DNA of 64,000 nucleotides from the NCBI GenBank assembly GCA_963749535.1, contig CAVVNF010000012.1, positions 58,440 through 122,439 on the forward strand. The letters are read 5' to 3'. Shown in pieces: positions 8,542-18,164 of this stretch. The notes beneath the pieces are model-generated. The model made no database searches. It worked only from the letters and a program-made list of their open reading frames with translations, and had not been told where the DNA came from. Made by a program: the position numbers and the translations under genes. Position 1 is the stretch's first letter. Each line of letters starts with the position of its first letter. The stretch is from Chersky-299 sp963749535. Lineage in GTDB: Bacteria; Actinomycetota; Thermoleophilia; RBG-16-64-13.

Positions 8542-11156
8542 GCGCGGAAGCTTCCCAAAGATAATGCTCCTCGAGTGGGCAAAAGGTCCTCTACTTCGCC
8601 GCCTCGGCCTAGACTTATGCGGAGTCTCAGCCCTTGGAGGGAGGCAAAGGGCAGCATGTTCAGCGGAAGCGCCATCTCCACCACTTCTCTCCAAGAAGAC
8701 CGGGAAGTGGCCGCCAGGGCAGGGTATTGCATACAGCTTACTCTGATATGGCCTTTCTCTTCCAGCACAGACCAGCCTTCCAGGACTAGCTGCACGATCG
8801 CCGTCTCTTGTGTGCCGGCGACGGAAGGGGCGAGTTCAGGCACCGGCGCTTCCGCGGAACTGCGCCCGTGGAGGCTCGGTCCGCCCGCCGCTTCGCCCCG
8901 CGCATCAGGCGGCCGCACTTCAATGGGTGACCGCGCGTCAGTAGGCGGCTGCGCGCCCTCAGGGGGCCGGAAACCTTCAGAGAGCCGCTCGTCAGCCGGG
9001 CGGTGCTCGTTACCAGCGTGCTGCTCATCGCGGGCGTCCTGTTGAAGGTGGATACCTATCTCCAACCCCGGGGAAAAACCGCGGGCACTGGGCACGAGCA
9101 AGAAGTACAGGTTGTCGTCGTCCCATCCGAAGCGGATCTCGCCCACGACCGCGCCCTCCGCGCGTTGCATCGTAGACAGGGTGGCCGGCTTGAGCACGCC
9201 AGCATTCGCCCACTCGTCGCCCGCGATGGCTGCACCGGCCTTGGCCGAGTCGCCGCCCGCGTTGGCTGCGCCCTGCATCGGACTCCCGCCGATCCTGCCG
9301 TCGATGATCGGGGATATCTTGGACAACGGCAACTGAAACTCCGAGCCACCGCCCTGGGGCAGCAAGGGGGCGAACAGCTCGGGCGGGACAGGCTCGCCGA
9401 GCAGCCGATAGGCTTCTTGCAGGTGACGGCGGAAATTGAGGTCCCAGAGGTCGTCGAGCTCACTGTGATGGTGCTCACCGAACCACCAGAACCAGTCGCT
9501 GCCTTCGCAAACGAGAACATGGTGCCAGGCTTCCTCCAAGGAATCCTCCGGGATATCACCCAGTGCTGCCCGTCGGGCGGCTACTAGATCCCGCGCCTGG
9601 TGGAGCAAGGCCCAGGCTCGATTGTGGGCCGGCGCGCCGATCCAGGTGGTGAGGTCTGCCCCGATCCAGGAGCCCGTGTGAAGCCAGCCGAGAGAGCGCG
9701 GCGGTGGCGCCGATCCGAGATGCTCCGAGACCGTGACGCACCTCAAGGCTGGGTCGGAACTGAGGCCCTCGTACAGATACCGCAGGAAGTCGCGCCCGTC
9801 GCGAGGGTAGTACTCCCAGGCGTTCTCGCCGTCCAGGGCGATCGTGACCAGAGGAATCTCACCCGGCAGAGGTCTCTGGTCGCTCGGCAAGTGCGGTTCG
9901 CAGCTCGCGCAGGCGTCGAAGCAAGTCGGCCGCCGCATCCTTGGAATCCCACGACTTGTAGGTGAAGCCGATCAGATCGGAAAGTGCGTGGTCCCTAAAG
10001 ACGATCGCCAGGCTGCGGCCTTCTCTTTCGAGACGGTAAGGCGCGTGGCGCGCTCCAAGTGCACGGTCGCCGCCGCGAGGCCTGGAAGCCTCGCCGGCCT
10101 TCCGCTGATACTGCGCATCTTCAACGGGGAGGGCCGCGGCGGTGCCCTCCGGCAGCTGCAGGGGAAGGTGCAGCCCTGGGCCAAGGCCGGTGACAGGCTC
10201 GAAGAATGGTAGCTCCGCGCCGGCGAGCGAGCGCGCCAGGACGCTTTCGTCCGAGATGGTCCACGTGATGCCCGCGTCCAGCAGCAACGGCAGTACGTCC
10301 TCCCCGACGGCCTGCTCGGAGCACCACATCCCGGCGGGGGGATTGCCGAACACGCGCTCGTGCTTGGCCATGGCCAAGCGGACATGTTCGGCCGCGTCCT
10401 CCGGGTGGGAGAAGCGCATGCAGGGCAGGATGGTGTCCCCAGCGGAAAGACGGGCAGAGTCTGAGTTGAGAAGAAGAGGCAGGATCGGATGGAAGAACGG
10501 GGCTTGTGGACAGCTCGACTTGGCCCCGGGAGGCGGCGTCGCGATAGGCGGGAATGATGCGGGCGAGAAGGTCGGCCTGGACATCGGCGACGACAGCCTT
10601 GTCTTCCTCGATGAAGTCGCGCCCTCGGCGCAGGAGGTCGGCGAGGGGACCGGTCTCCAAATCCCGCGGATCGAACCAGGCCAGATTGAACCAGATCTGG
10701 AGATCGCGGAGATCGGCCGCGGTGAAAGCGCGAGCACAGGCGTCCAGACCACCCGGCAACAGGGCCTCCTTCTTGAGGGCCAACTCCAGATAGCGGGGGT
10801 GGGCCCGGGCCCTCGGGTGGTCTGATCGCTCGCACATGAGGTCCACGAGAAAGACACGTTCTTCAGGGGACAGCTCGCTGGCCGGCTTGAGAGTGTGGTC
10901 CCAGTAGAGGTCGCGAAAGTCGCCGCTCGCGTACGCCTCCAGTTGTTCCACGAGCGATGGGACGAGATTGAACGTCTGGTGCAGATCGGGGAAATCGCGC
11001 CAGGGTCTCCACCATCTCGAGATAGTCCTTGAGGCCGTGTAACCGAGCCCAGGGCATCTCGAACGGACCCCTGCGTCCGAAGCGGTAGTAGGGCTGGTGC
11101 ATGTGCCAGACGAACGCTATGTGAAGTGGTTCAGTCACCTGAAACGTGAGCCGCAC
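8538..11156 (-). CDS. GH57 alpha-glucan hydrolase/transferase (three single-base frameshifts)
   Basis: The pieces in successive frames read as one GH57 enzyme of ~870 residues. Motif 1 is HIAFVWHMHQPYY, motif 2 QVELSTSPFFHPILPLL, motif 3 GMWCSEQAVGEDVLPLL (nucleophile Glu), motif 4 FRDHALSDLIGF (acid/base Asp), motif 5 TIALDGENAWEYYP. GH57 enzymes cleave or rearrange alpha-1,4/1,6-glucans. A sugar-binding-like domain (IRFGWDDDNLYFLLVP) follows, interrupted by a Pro/Ala/Glu-rich stretch. Frame breaks lie at the GGGG of 10988-10991, the GGGG of 10499-10502 and the CCC of 9862-9864; removing one base at each restores the family sequence, so these look like homopolymer over-calls. The start is uncertain (GTG 11156 or GTG 11138). 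The stop overlaps the DUF62 start. Confidence 0.85.
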
Positions 11157-11213
11157 GCGGGTCGTCGACCGGGGTCCGCGTAAGCACGGACGCCACGCCG
11201 GGAAGGCCTCGCT

Positions 11214-12427
11214 TCACGCGTACGCGTCCATGGCCCGGATGAAGTTCAGGTACACGCGCTGTTGCTCGGACAGAATCATGTCGGGGCCCAGTCCCCACCA
11301 CTCGTCAGGAGTGAAGTACGCGGACACTTCCGCCTCTGAGCCGGTCCGGCCGGCCCATTGGATCAGGTGGAGGTTGTCCGACTGCAGCAGCCACAAAGCC
11401 AGGTCGGTGAGCGTGCGGTTCCCGGTCAGGCGGGCCTTGTGAAGGACCGAGTGCATGAGCCGGAAGATCGCCTGCTGCGAGGCGTTTCCCAGGAAGAACT
11501 CCATGCCTCCCTGGCCCGCCCAGGTGGTGCCGAACTCGGGCAGCGGCAGATCGGGAAGGAAGCGTCCGAAATCGGTCGACGGCCTCGCTCGGCAGCATCG
11601 AGCGGACGCCGAGCTTCTTGAGCTCCTCGCGGCAGCTGCTTCATGAACGAGAAGATGCCGGTGTCGATACTGTGGTGCTCGCCGAACGTCTCAAAATCCC
11701 ATCCGATAAAGACGAAGTCACCCCAGGCGGCGCGCAAGTTCTTGGCATACGTTTCCGCGTGCAGGGGGAAGCCCGCCCATTTGCGGTCGCTGAAGCGGTA
11801 GCCGACGTCGTCGGAAAGCTCGTGGTGGCGGCAGAACAGGGCCAGATCGTGCCCGGCGTGGCTGTAGAGGTGGGTGGGCTCCCGCCATTCCAGCACCCAA
11901 GGCCTCCCGTCGAGCATCCCTCCGCGGTAGCCGAGCTGGTCCAGCGCAAAGTAGATCTCGTTGTTCATCACCATCTCGGTGGTGTCTGTGAAGTCGATCT
12001 GCTTGTCGAAGAACTCCTCTGCGTACGCCTTGCCGCGAAGCATCTCCTTCTGGAAGAGCTTGATATCCAGGGCGAAACGCGAAACTGTGGTACGGCTCCA
12101 CCCCTATCAACTCGCAGTTGGGGTGGCGCGACCAGCTTCTCTGAAGCGGTCGGTCAGGGCGCGGTCCCATTTCCGCAACTGCCAGAGGAAGCTCACGGAA
12201 AAGCCCAGCGACAGCTTGAAGCCCTCGTCCAGCATGTCCAGGAACATCTCTGTGGCGGGGTAATAGCACCAGCGGGCCACCTTTTCGAAGTAACGGCGGT
12301 TCATGTCGTCGTCGAAGAGGTAGGCGGCCATCTGGCCTGGGGCGCGTGTCTCGGGGATCACCTGCGCGGGCAGCCTTACCCGCCGAGGCTGATGCACCAC
12401 GCAGTATGTGACTACGTTCTCGGCCAT
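11214..12427 (-). CDS. GH57 alpha-amylase-type glycoside hydrolase (four single-base frameshifts)
   Basis: The pieces read MAENVVTYCVVHQPRR (motif 1, HQP), PNCELIGVEPYHSFAF (motif 2), DTTEMVMNNEIYFALD (motif 3, nucleophile Glu in NNE), GDFVFIGWDFETFGEHH (motif 4, acid/base Asp), then GGMEFFLGNASQQAIFRLMH and SDNLHLIQWAGRTGSEAEVS. This is the ~400-residue GH57 alpha-amylase-like group often encoded beside a glycogen-synthase-like glycosyltransferase. Breaks lie near 12121-12135 (one base missing), 12075-12077 (AAA, one extra), 11627-11632 (one missing) and 11552-11562 (one extra). All conserved motifs survive, so I treat it as one functional gene with sequence errors. It sits between the glycosyltransferase and the second GH57 gene. 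Confidence 0.85.
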
Positions 12428-12515
12428 GGGTCGGCGGTCAGAGCTCCCGCGGCCCTAGGAGGCGGACTTCGGAGGTTTGCAGTTTCCAGACTTCCGCGTG
12501 GCTGGTAAATCGGTC

Positions 12516-14142
12516 TTACGCGACAGAGAGGGGTCCGGTGCGGCCGGCGCGGACGGCCCGCATTCTGAAGCGGGAAGCTGAGGCCTTATCGGCAGCCCAT
12601 GACCGACGGAGCGTCCCCCATATGCGGCCGATTGCCCTTGGTCGCGTGGTACGGTGTCGGCGGGGTCTGGGCCGGCCGCTCGGCTGGTTCCGCGGCAGCC
12701 GAGTCGGCGGAGTTCGCACCGGTAGAGACCGGGTTGCCGGGGATCCGCCGGCCGCGCGGCCGGCGGCCCGAGAAGCTTTGTCCGCGCCGGAAAGACCTGC
12801 GTCGCCGCGGCCTTTGCCCTGGAAGGTCGGCATAAGCGGCGGTTCGACCGGCGGCTCCACCAACTGCCGGCGGGAAACGTATTCCAACTTGCCGATAAGG
12901 TTGTCCTGGATCACGTTCTCCCAGCTAAAGCTGCGGGCGGTCTCCTGTGCATCTTCGCGGATACGGGCCGCTACCTCCGGGTGCTCGCCCAGGAAGTCCA
13001 GGGCGATGCCGATCTCGAACGGATCGTCCGTGTCCAAGACCACGGAATTGAGGAAAGGCACCGCGTAGTCTTCGCCCGTGGAACCGACGAAGACGATCCC
13101 TCCGGCGGCCATCACCTCGAGGCCCACCAGGCCGAAAGGCTCGTGCCCGGAGTTGGCCAGTACGGCGTCCGCCGCTGCGTAGAAGAGAGAGATGAGCTCG
13201 TCGCTCATGAAGCTGACGACGTTGTACACGTCGGCGGTAGGCAGTTCGCCGAACTGGGCAATGGACTCGTTCAGGTCGCGAGCCAGGCCGACATCTTGCA
13301 CGACGCAGGCCCCGCTCTCGCGCCGTGGCCAGCACCTCAGCCCCGTGCGGTTCGATGCCCCCGCGGATGACCATGGCTACGTCCCGTCCGCGATTCTTCC
13401 TATCCGCTACCGCCTGGACCGCCATGTTCCAGCGCTTGTCGGGGCTGAAACGGCCTATTTTGAAGATGAGTTCGCGGCCCGAGAATTGTGCCTTCAGACG
13501 CCGAGCGAGCACCGGGTCGGCCACCTTGATGCGGTCGGCCGGAATGCCGTTGGGGATCACGAGGGGATTGACGCCCCGATCCCACATCACGTGCTTCATG
13601 TAGCGCGACACGGTGGTTATCTGTGTGCAGAAGTCCAGGCGCCGCCAGTCGATGCGATCGAAGCCCATGACGTTGTTGGCGTTCCAGAGGATGATCGCTT
13701 TGTCGCGCAGGCGTTCGGCCCAAAGCCGGTCGGAGAGCTGGCAGGTGGCGTAGGCGGTGTGCCACTCTTCCGCGAGGACGGCCGTGAGTTTGCCCGCGGC
13801 GGCAGCGGGCGCGACCATCCGGTTGACGACGAAGTCCGGCAGTTGCTCGTTCCAATCGACGAGCTTCGCCTCCTCGCCCTGGTAGACGCCGCCGGGATAA
13901 TGCGCCGACAACCATTGCGACCAGCGGTACAGCGTCAGGTTCTCTGTAGGCGATTCCTCGCCCGGCAGTTCCGGGTCGCCGACGAAGACCTGGTGCGTGC
14001 GGAATCCTTGGCGTGCGAGCTCCAGACCCAACTCTTTCATGCGTACGCCAAGCCCGCCGGCCATCGAGTACTGGTCGGGGCCCTCGAACGAGAGCAGCAC
14101 GAATTCAAGATTCTCCGGGTTCAGCCGGGGCAGGGTCTCCAT
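12516..14142 (-). CDS. Glycogen/starch-synthase-like glycosyltransferase (GT4/GT5 type, one frameshift)
   Basis: The N-terminal domain has FVLLSFEGPDQYSMAGGLGV (glycine loop as in ADP/UDP-glucose synthases) and EEWHTAY. The C-terminal nucleotide-sugar domain has LIFKIGRFSPDKRWNMAVQA and SGHEPFGLVGLEVMAAGGIV with the ExxxxxxxE retaining motif. It probably makes or extends an alpha-glucan together with the two GH57 enzymes. The ATG at 14142 has a GAGGTG box and gives METLPRLNPENLEF. One extra base near 13310-13320 splits the gene; removing it joins ATARE to GACVVQDVGLARDL. The last ~100 residues are Arg/Pro-rich and unlike the family. Confidence 0.82.
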
Positions 14143-14213
14143 GTCACCTCTCTGCGCCGCTTTGCGTCCGCTGTGTCTTCCGAGAGCGGGACTAGGATAC
14201 CCCGGTTCATCCC

Positions 14214-14242
14214 TTGACATGCATATGTTCTCCTTCTGTGGT
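14214..14242 (+). promoter_or_regulatory. Possible promoter for trpB2
   Basis: A perfect TTGACA (14214-14219) lies 71 bases upstream of the trpB2 start. The hexamer 17 bases on is TGTGGT, a poor -10, so the assignment rests mainly on the -35. Confidence 0.3.
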
Positions 14243-14289
14243 ACCTTGCATCCTCGTACGCCCCAAAGAGGATGGAAAGGCAGATAGGC

Positions 14290-15642
14290 ATGGCGATCAA
14301 GTTTCTCCTACCGGAAGACAGGATCCCGACGGCGTGGTACAACGTCGCGGCTGATCTTCCCTCGCCCCCGCCGCCGCCCCTCCACCCGGGAACGATGCAA
14401 CCAGCCGGTCCTGAGGACTTGGCCCCATTGTTCCCGATGGGCCTCATCATGCAGGAGATGTCGCCGGAACGCATGATCGACATCCCAGATGAGGTCCGGG
14501 AGATCTACCGGCTGTGGCGCCCCACTCCCCTCATTCGGGCTGCTCGATGGGAAAAGATCCTTGGTACTCCCGCGAAGATCTACTTCAAGTATGAGGGTGT
14601 GAGCCCGGCAGGTTCGCACAAGCCGAACACAGCTGTGGCTCAGGCGTATTACAACAAGAAGGAAGGCATCACCAAGCTGACCACCGAGACCGGTGCCGGC
14701 CAATGGGGTTGCGCTCTCTCGCTTGCCTGCCAGATGTTCAACATGGAATGCCTCGTCTACATGGTGAAGGTCTCGTACTTCCAGAAGCCGTACCGCCGGA
14801 GCATGATCCGGGTCTGGGGCGCGGAAGTCATACCGAGCCCGTCCGACACCACCGCGTCCGGCCGCGCCATTCTGGCTCAGGACCCGGACTCTCCGGGCAG
14901 CCTGGGCATCGCCATCAGCGAGGCGGTGGAAGTGGCGGCACAGCGCGACGACACCCACTACTCGCTCGGCTCGGTGCTCAACCACGTGCTGCTGCACCAG
15001 ACCGTCATCGGGCAGGAAGCGCTCGAGCAGATGGAGCTGGCCGGCGCGTATCCCGACGCCGTCATCGGATGCGTGGGCGGCGGCTCCAACTTCGCCGGCA
15101 TCGCGTTCCCGTTCTTGGGCGAGAACCTCAAGAAGGGCAAGAAGACACGTCTCATCGCGGTCGAGCCGGCAGCGTGCCCGAGCATGACCAAAGGCTGCTA
15201 CGCGTTCGACTACGGCGATACCGCCAAGCTCACGCCGCTGGTCAAGATGGACACCCTCGGCCACGACTTCATCCCGGCGGGCATCCACGCCGGCGGTCTG
15301 CGCTACCACGGGATGGCTCCCATGCTGTCGCACGCGTACCATCTTGGTCTGGTGGAGGCCCAGTCGGTCATGCAGACCGAGGCTTTCTCCGCCGGAGTCA
15401 GCTTTGCCCGGTCCGAAGGCATCATCCCGGCTCCGGAAAGCTCTCACGCCATAGCCGCTGTGAAACGGCTGGCCGACGAGTGCAAGGAATCCGGCGACGA
15501 AAAGACCATCCTGTTCAACATGAGCGGTCACGGCCACTTCGACATGGCCGCTTACGACGCGTACCTGGACGGCAAGCTTGAGGACTACGCGTACCCTGAA
15601 GAGAAGATCAAAGAAGCGATGAAGAACCTGCCCAAGATCTGA
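14290..15642 (+). CDS. trpB: TrpB2-type tryptophan synthase beta chain
   Basis: This PLP enzyme converts indole and L-serine to tryptophan. The sequence has YEGVSPAGSHKPNTAVAQAY (Schiff-base lysine in HKPN), TTETGAGQWGCAL, GCVGGGSNFAGIAFPF (phosphate-binding loop) and VEPAACPSMTKG. The RIPTAWYN start and long N-terminal extension mark the TrpB2 group, which often acts without TrpA. I choose the ATG at 14290 (MAIKFLLPEDRIPTAWYN) over 14272 because GGAAAGG at 14274-14280 is well spaced from it. The gene stands alone with its own terminator; no trpA or other trp biosynthesis gene is adjacent. Confidence 0.92.
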   Translation: MAIKFLLPEDRIPTAWYNVAADLPSPPPPPLHPGTMQPAGPEDLAPLFPMGLIMQEMSPERMIDIPDEVREIYRLWRPTPLIRAARWEKILGTPAKIYFKYEGVSPAGSHKPNTAVAQAYYNKKEGITKLTTETGAGQWGCALSLACQMFNMECLVYMVKVSYFQKPYRRSMIRVWGAEVIPSPSDTTASGRAILAQDPDSPGSLGIAISEAVEVAAQRDDTHYSLGSVLNHVLLHQTVIGQEALEQMELAGAYPDAVIGCVGGGSNFAGIAFPFLGENLKKGKKTRLIAVEPAACPSMTKGCYAFDYGDTAKLTPLVKMDTLGHDFIPAGIHAGGLRYHGMAPMLSHAYHLGLVEAQSVMQTEAFSAGVSFARSEGIIPAPESSHAIAAVKRLADECKESGDEKTILFNMSGHGHFDMAAYDAYLDGKLEDYAYPEEKIKEAMKNLPKI

Positions 15643-15777
15643 GGCAGACTTGACCCGGTCTCCGGCGACCGTCACCGCGCGCAGCGCGGGGCAACGAGGC
15701 CGGCTCTTCCGGGCGTAGGGGTCCTCCTCGTGAGAGGTCGGCCGTGAGTTTTCGGGTCAAGAATGATCGCGTTTTCT

Positions 15778-15812
15778 GGGCGGCGCCCCTGGCGGGGCGC
15801 CGCCCGTTTCTT
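15778..15812 (+). terminator. Intrinsic terminator downstream of trpB2
   Basis: A perfect 12-bp stem (GGGCGGCGCCCC at 15778-15789 with its complement at 15794-15805) closes a TGGC loop and is followed by GTTTCTT. It lies about 135 bases after the trpB2 stop. Confidence 0.8.
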
Positions 15813-15840
15813 CAAGGCGCCGATGAGGACTGCCGGTCTC

Positions 15841-15860
15841 CTGGCCAATACTGGCCAATA
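15841..15860. repeat. Tandem 10-base repeat
   Basis: CTGGCCAATA occurs twice in direct tandem, between the trpB2 terminator and the convergent DUF72 gene. Two copies only; no function is apparent. Confidence 0.5.
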
Positions 15861-15920
15861 AGAATCTTCACATGCGAGACGAGTCGATCTTCAGGGTCCT
15901 GTAACTTGCTTTCCCTCAAG

Positions 15921-16832
15921 CTACTCGGTCGGGTCTACGGGGGCCGCGGCCAGTAACGCCATCATCTGCTGAGCATTGCGCGGCGCGTAGTCCGCGAAGC
16001 AGTTGTTGAACATCACGTAGGTGGTCCTGGCGTCTTCGCGCAGTTGCTGGATCGGTCCTGCCCACTCGGCCAACTCGGCCTCGGAGTACAGGTAGTTGAA
16101 GCGCTCGGCGGCCGTGGCGACGCGGGCGTTCCAGGTGGCTGCATTGCGGCCGTGGAAGCGGACATAGGAGATGTCGGACGTGGCGGCGCTCAACGGCGGC
16201 AGGACCGTGGAGCCCGCCAGCCGCGGCTCGTCTACGCACGTGTAAGCCGCGTCCAACGAACTGAGGAGCGAAAGTGTCGTCTCCAACTCCTGAGGCTCCA
16301 GCCAGGACGCATGCCGGAACTCCACCGCCACCCGGTCCCGCGCCAGCAGACCGACGGCCTCTTTGATGTACTCCCGGTTCGCGGCGTTGGCCACGAAGTA
16401 CGGTGGGAATTGCAGGAGGATCACGCCCAGTTTCGCTTCGCGCCTCAATGGCTCCAGCGCCTCGGAGAACAGGTCAAACACCCTCTGGCGCAACCCCGGC
16501 GACGGGTGGAGGATCCGGCCGTGCTGGTCGAGCTCGAACGTCCGCGCCGTCCGGACGGGGGCCGGCAACTGCTCCGGTCTCACTCCGTGCCGGGTAAGCA
16601 TCGCAAAGGCTTTGATATGAAAAACAAAATCTGGCGGCGTTCTTTCCACCCAGAGTTCGGCTGTGCTCGAGGTCGGGAGTCCGTAGAACGTGGAGTCGAC
16701 CTCGACGGTATCGAAGTAGCTTGCGTAATAGCGGAGCCGCTCCGCGGCGGAATGGATGGAGGGTGGGTACCAGGCCCTCACCATGGTAGGGTCGGTCCAC
16801 GAACATGTGCCTACTCGGACGTGTCCCAGCAT
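15921..16832 (-). CDS. DUF72 family protein
   Basis: This 303-residue TIM-barrel protein has the DUF72 pattern: VRVGTCSWTDPTM near the start, YYASYFDTVEVDSTFYGLPT, LGVILLQFPPYF, VAVEFRHASWL, and near the end YVRFHGRN and TYVMFNNCFADYAPRNAQQM. The family is widespread and its biochemical role is unknown. It is convergent with trpB2 and divergent from the hydroxyacid dehydrogenase. Confidence 0.88.
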   Translation of the reverse strand: MLGHVRVGTCSWTDPTMVRAWYPPSIHSAAERLRYYASYFDTVEVDSTFYGLPTSSTAELWVERTPPDFVFHIKAFAMLTRHGVRPEQLPAPVRTARTFELDQHGRILHPSPGLRQRVFDLFSEALEPLRREAKLGVILLQFPPYFVANAANREYIKEAVGLLARDRVAVEFRHASWLEPQELETTLSLLSSLDAAYTCVDEPRLAGSTVLPPLSAATSDISYVRFHGRNAATWNARVATAAERFNYLYSEAELAEWAGPIQQLREDARTTYVMFNNCFADYAPRNAQQMMALLAAAPVDPTE

Positions 16833-16962
16833 GCGCCAAGGATATACTGGACAGCCTGCGATTGCAGCGTGTGGGATAGTCGTGCGCAGGCACGCGCGGT
16901 GCGCCCCAGGGCACCGGTGAGTCGCGAAGGATCAGTCGAAGTCACGCAAGCGAGGTAATCAG

Positions 16963-18036
16963 ATGCCGGATGCCGGTCTCACTTCAGATCATGTTCTGTC
17001 CGGGTCCTCCGAGGCAGCGGCGAGTTCCGCCCACGACCGGGCGAAGCCGCGGCTCTTCCTCAGCCGTTTGATCCCCGAGCCGGGGCTGCGGTTGGTGCGG
17101 GAGGCTTTCGAGGTGATCGGAGGAACGGAAGACCGCCCCGCCACGCGCGAGGAACTTCTGGCCAACATCGGCGACGTGGACGCGATGCTGTGCCTGCTCA
17201 CCGAACCCGTCGACAAAGAGGTCATCGCCGCCGCTGGGCCGCGGCTCAAGGTGATCTCCAACATGGCCGTCGGCTTCGACAACATCGACGTAGCGGCGGC
17301 GTCGGCCCGTGGCATCGTCGTCACCAATACGCCCGGCGTGCTCACCGAGGCCACGGCGGATCTCACCTGGACGCTCATCCTGTCTCTCTCGCGCCGGGTG
17401 GTCGAGGGCGATCGCCTGGTGCGCGAGGGGCATTTCCCCCCGTGGGGACCGTTCGTGCTGCTGGGCAAGGAGGTGTCCGGCGCGACCTTGGGGATCGTCG
17501 GGATGGGCCGCATCGGGCAGGCGGTGGCTCGGAGGGCGATGGGGTTCGGCATGCGGATCCTGTACGCGGAGTACAGCGGCCCGCTCAGTGACGCTCAGGT
17601 ACCCTGCGGCGCCCGCTGGGAGTATCGCGAGAGCCTCGAAGACGTCCTGAGGGAATCTGACATCGTCACCGTGCATGTGCCGCTCAACGCGCAAACGCGG
17701 CATCTCATCGGCGAGCGCGAGTTCCGGGTCATGCGCGAGGGCTCGTTTCTCATCAATACCTCTCGCGGTCCTGTCGTGGACGAAGCGGCACTTGTCGAGG
17801 CGCTACGCAGCGGGCACATCGGGGGCGCGGGATTGGACGTCTACGAACGGGAGCCGGAACTGGCTCCGGGCCTGGTGGAGTTCGACAATGTGGTGCTGCT
17901 GCCTCATCTGGGGAGCGGCACCGTGGAGACGCGCGGCCGCATGGCGGAGATGGCCGCTCAGAACGCGATAGCCGTGGTGCGTGGAGAGCCTGCTCCAAGC
18001 GTGGTCAATCCCGAGGTTCTTACCCGCGGACGATGA
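16963..18036 (+). CDS. D-isomer-specific 2-hydroxyacid dehydrogenase (glyoxylate/hydroxypyruvate reductase type)
   Basis: The NAD(P)-binding motif TLGIVGMGRIGQAVARRA lies in the middle. The catalytic residues are visible: Arg in INTSRGPVVDEAAL, Glu in GGAGLDVYEREPELA and His in VVLLPHLGSGT. The N-terminal half begins KPRLFLSRLIPEPGLRLV, as in glyoxylate reductase GyaR. The likely reaction is glyoxylate to glycolate or hydroxypyruvate to glycerate, but the substrate cannot be fixed from sequence. The first ~27 residues are an Ala/Ser-rich extension. The ATG at 16963 has a GAGGT box. Confidence 0.88.
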   Translation: MPDAGLTSDHVLSGSSEAAASSAHDRAKPRLFLSRLIPEPGLRLVREAFEVIGGTEDRPATREELLANIGDVDAMLCLLTEPVDKEVIAAAGPRLKVISNMAVGFDNIDVAAASARGIVVTNTPGVLTEATADLTWTLILSLSRRVVEGDRLVREGHFPPWGPFVLLGKEVSGATLGIVGMGRIGQAVARRAMGFGMRILYAEYSGPLSDAQVPCGARWEYRESLEDVLRESDIVTVHVPLNAQTRHLIGEREFRVMREGSFLINTSRGPVVDEAALVEALRSGHIGGAGLDVYEREPELAPGLVEFDNVVLLPHLGSGTVETRGRMAEMAAQNAIAVVRGEPAPSVVNPEVLTRGR

Positions 18037-18164
18037 GTTTGGCGCGGGGCAGTATCATTGGATCGGTCATGGGGCCGTCAGCGTGACACTGAGCGGGAAC
18101 TGACGAGGGGGCATGCTGCACGTGAAGCGATATTTCCGGTCTAACGAGCTCTAGGAGGGATGCC

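Noticed and set aside
14308..15675. Long open frame antisense to trpB2 (455 codons)
   Set aside because: It has no recognisable motif and exists because GC-rich codons avoid stops on the opposite strand; trpB2 is conserved over the same span.
15744..15956. 70-codon frame after trpB2
   Set aside because: It spans the strong terminator hairpin and runs into the convergent DUF72 gene; no motif or ribosome site.
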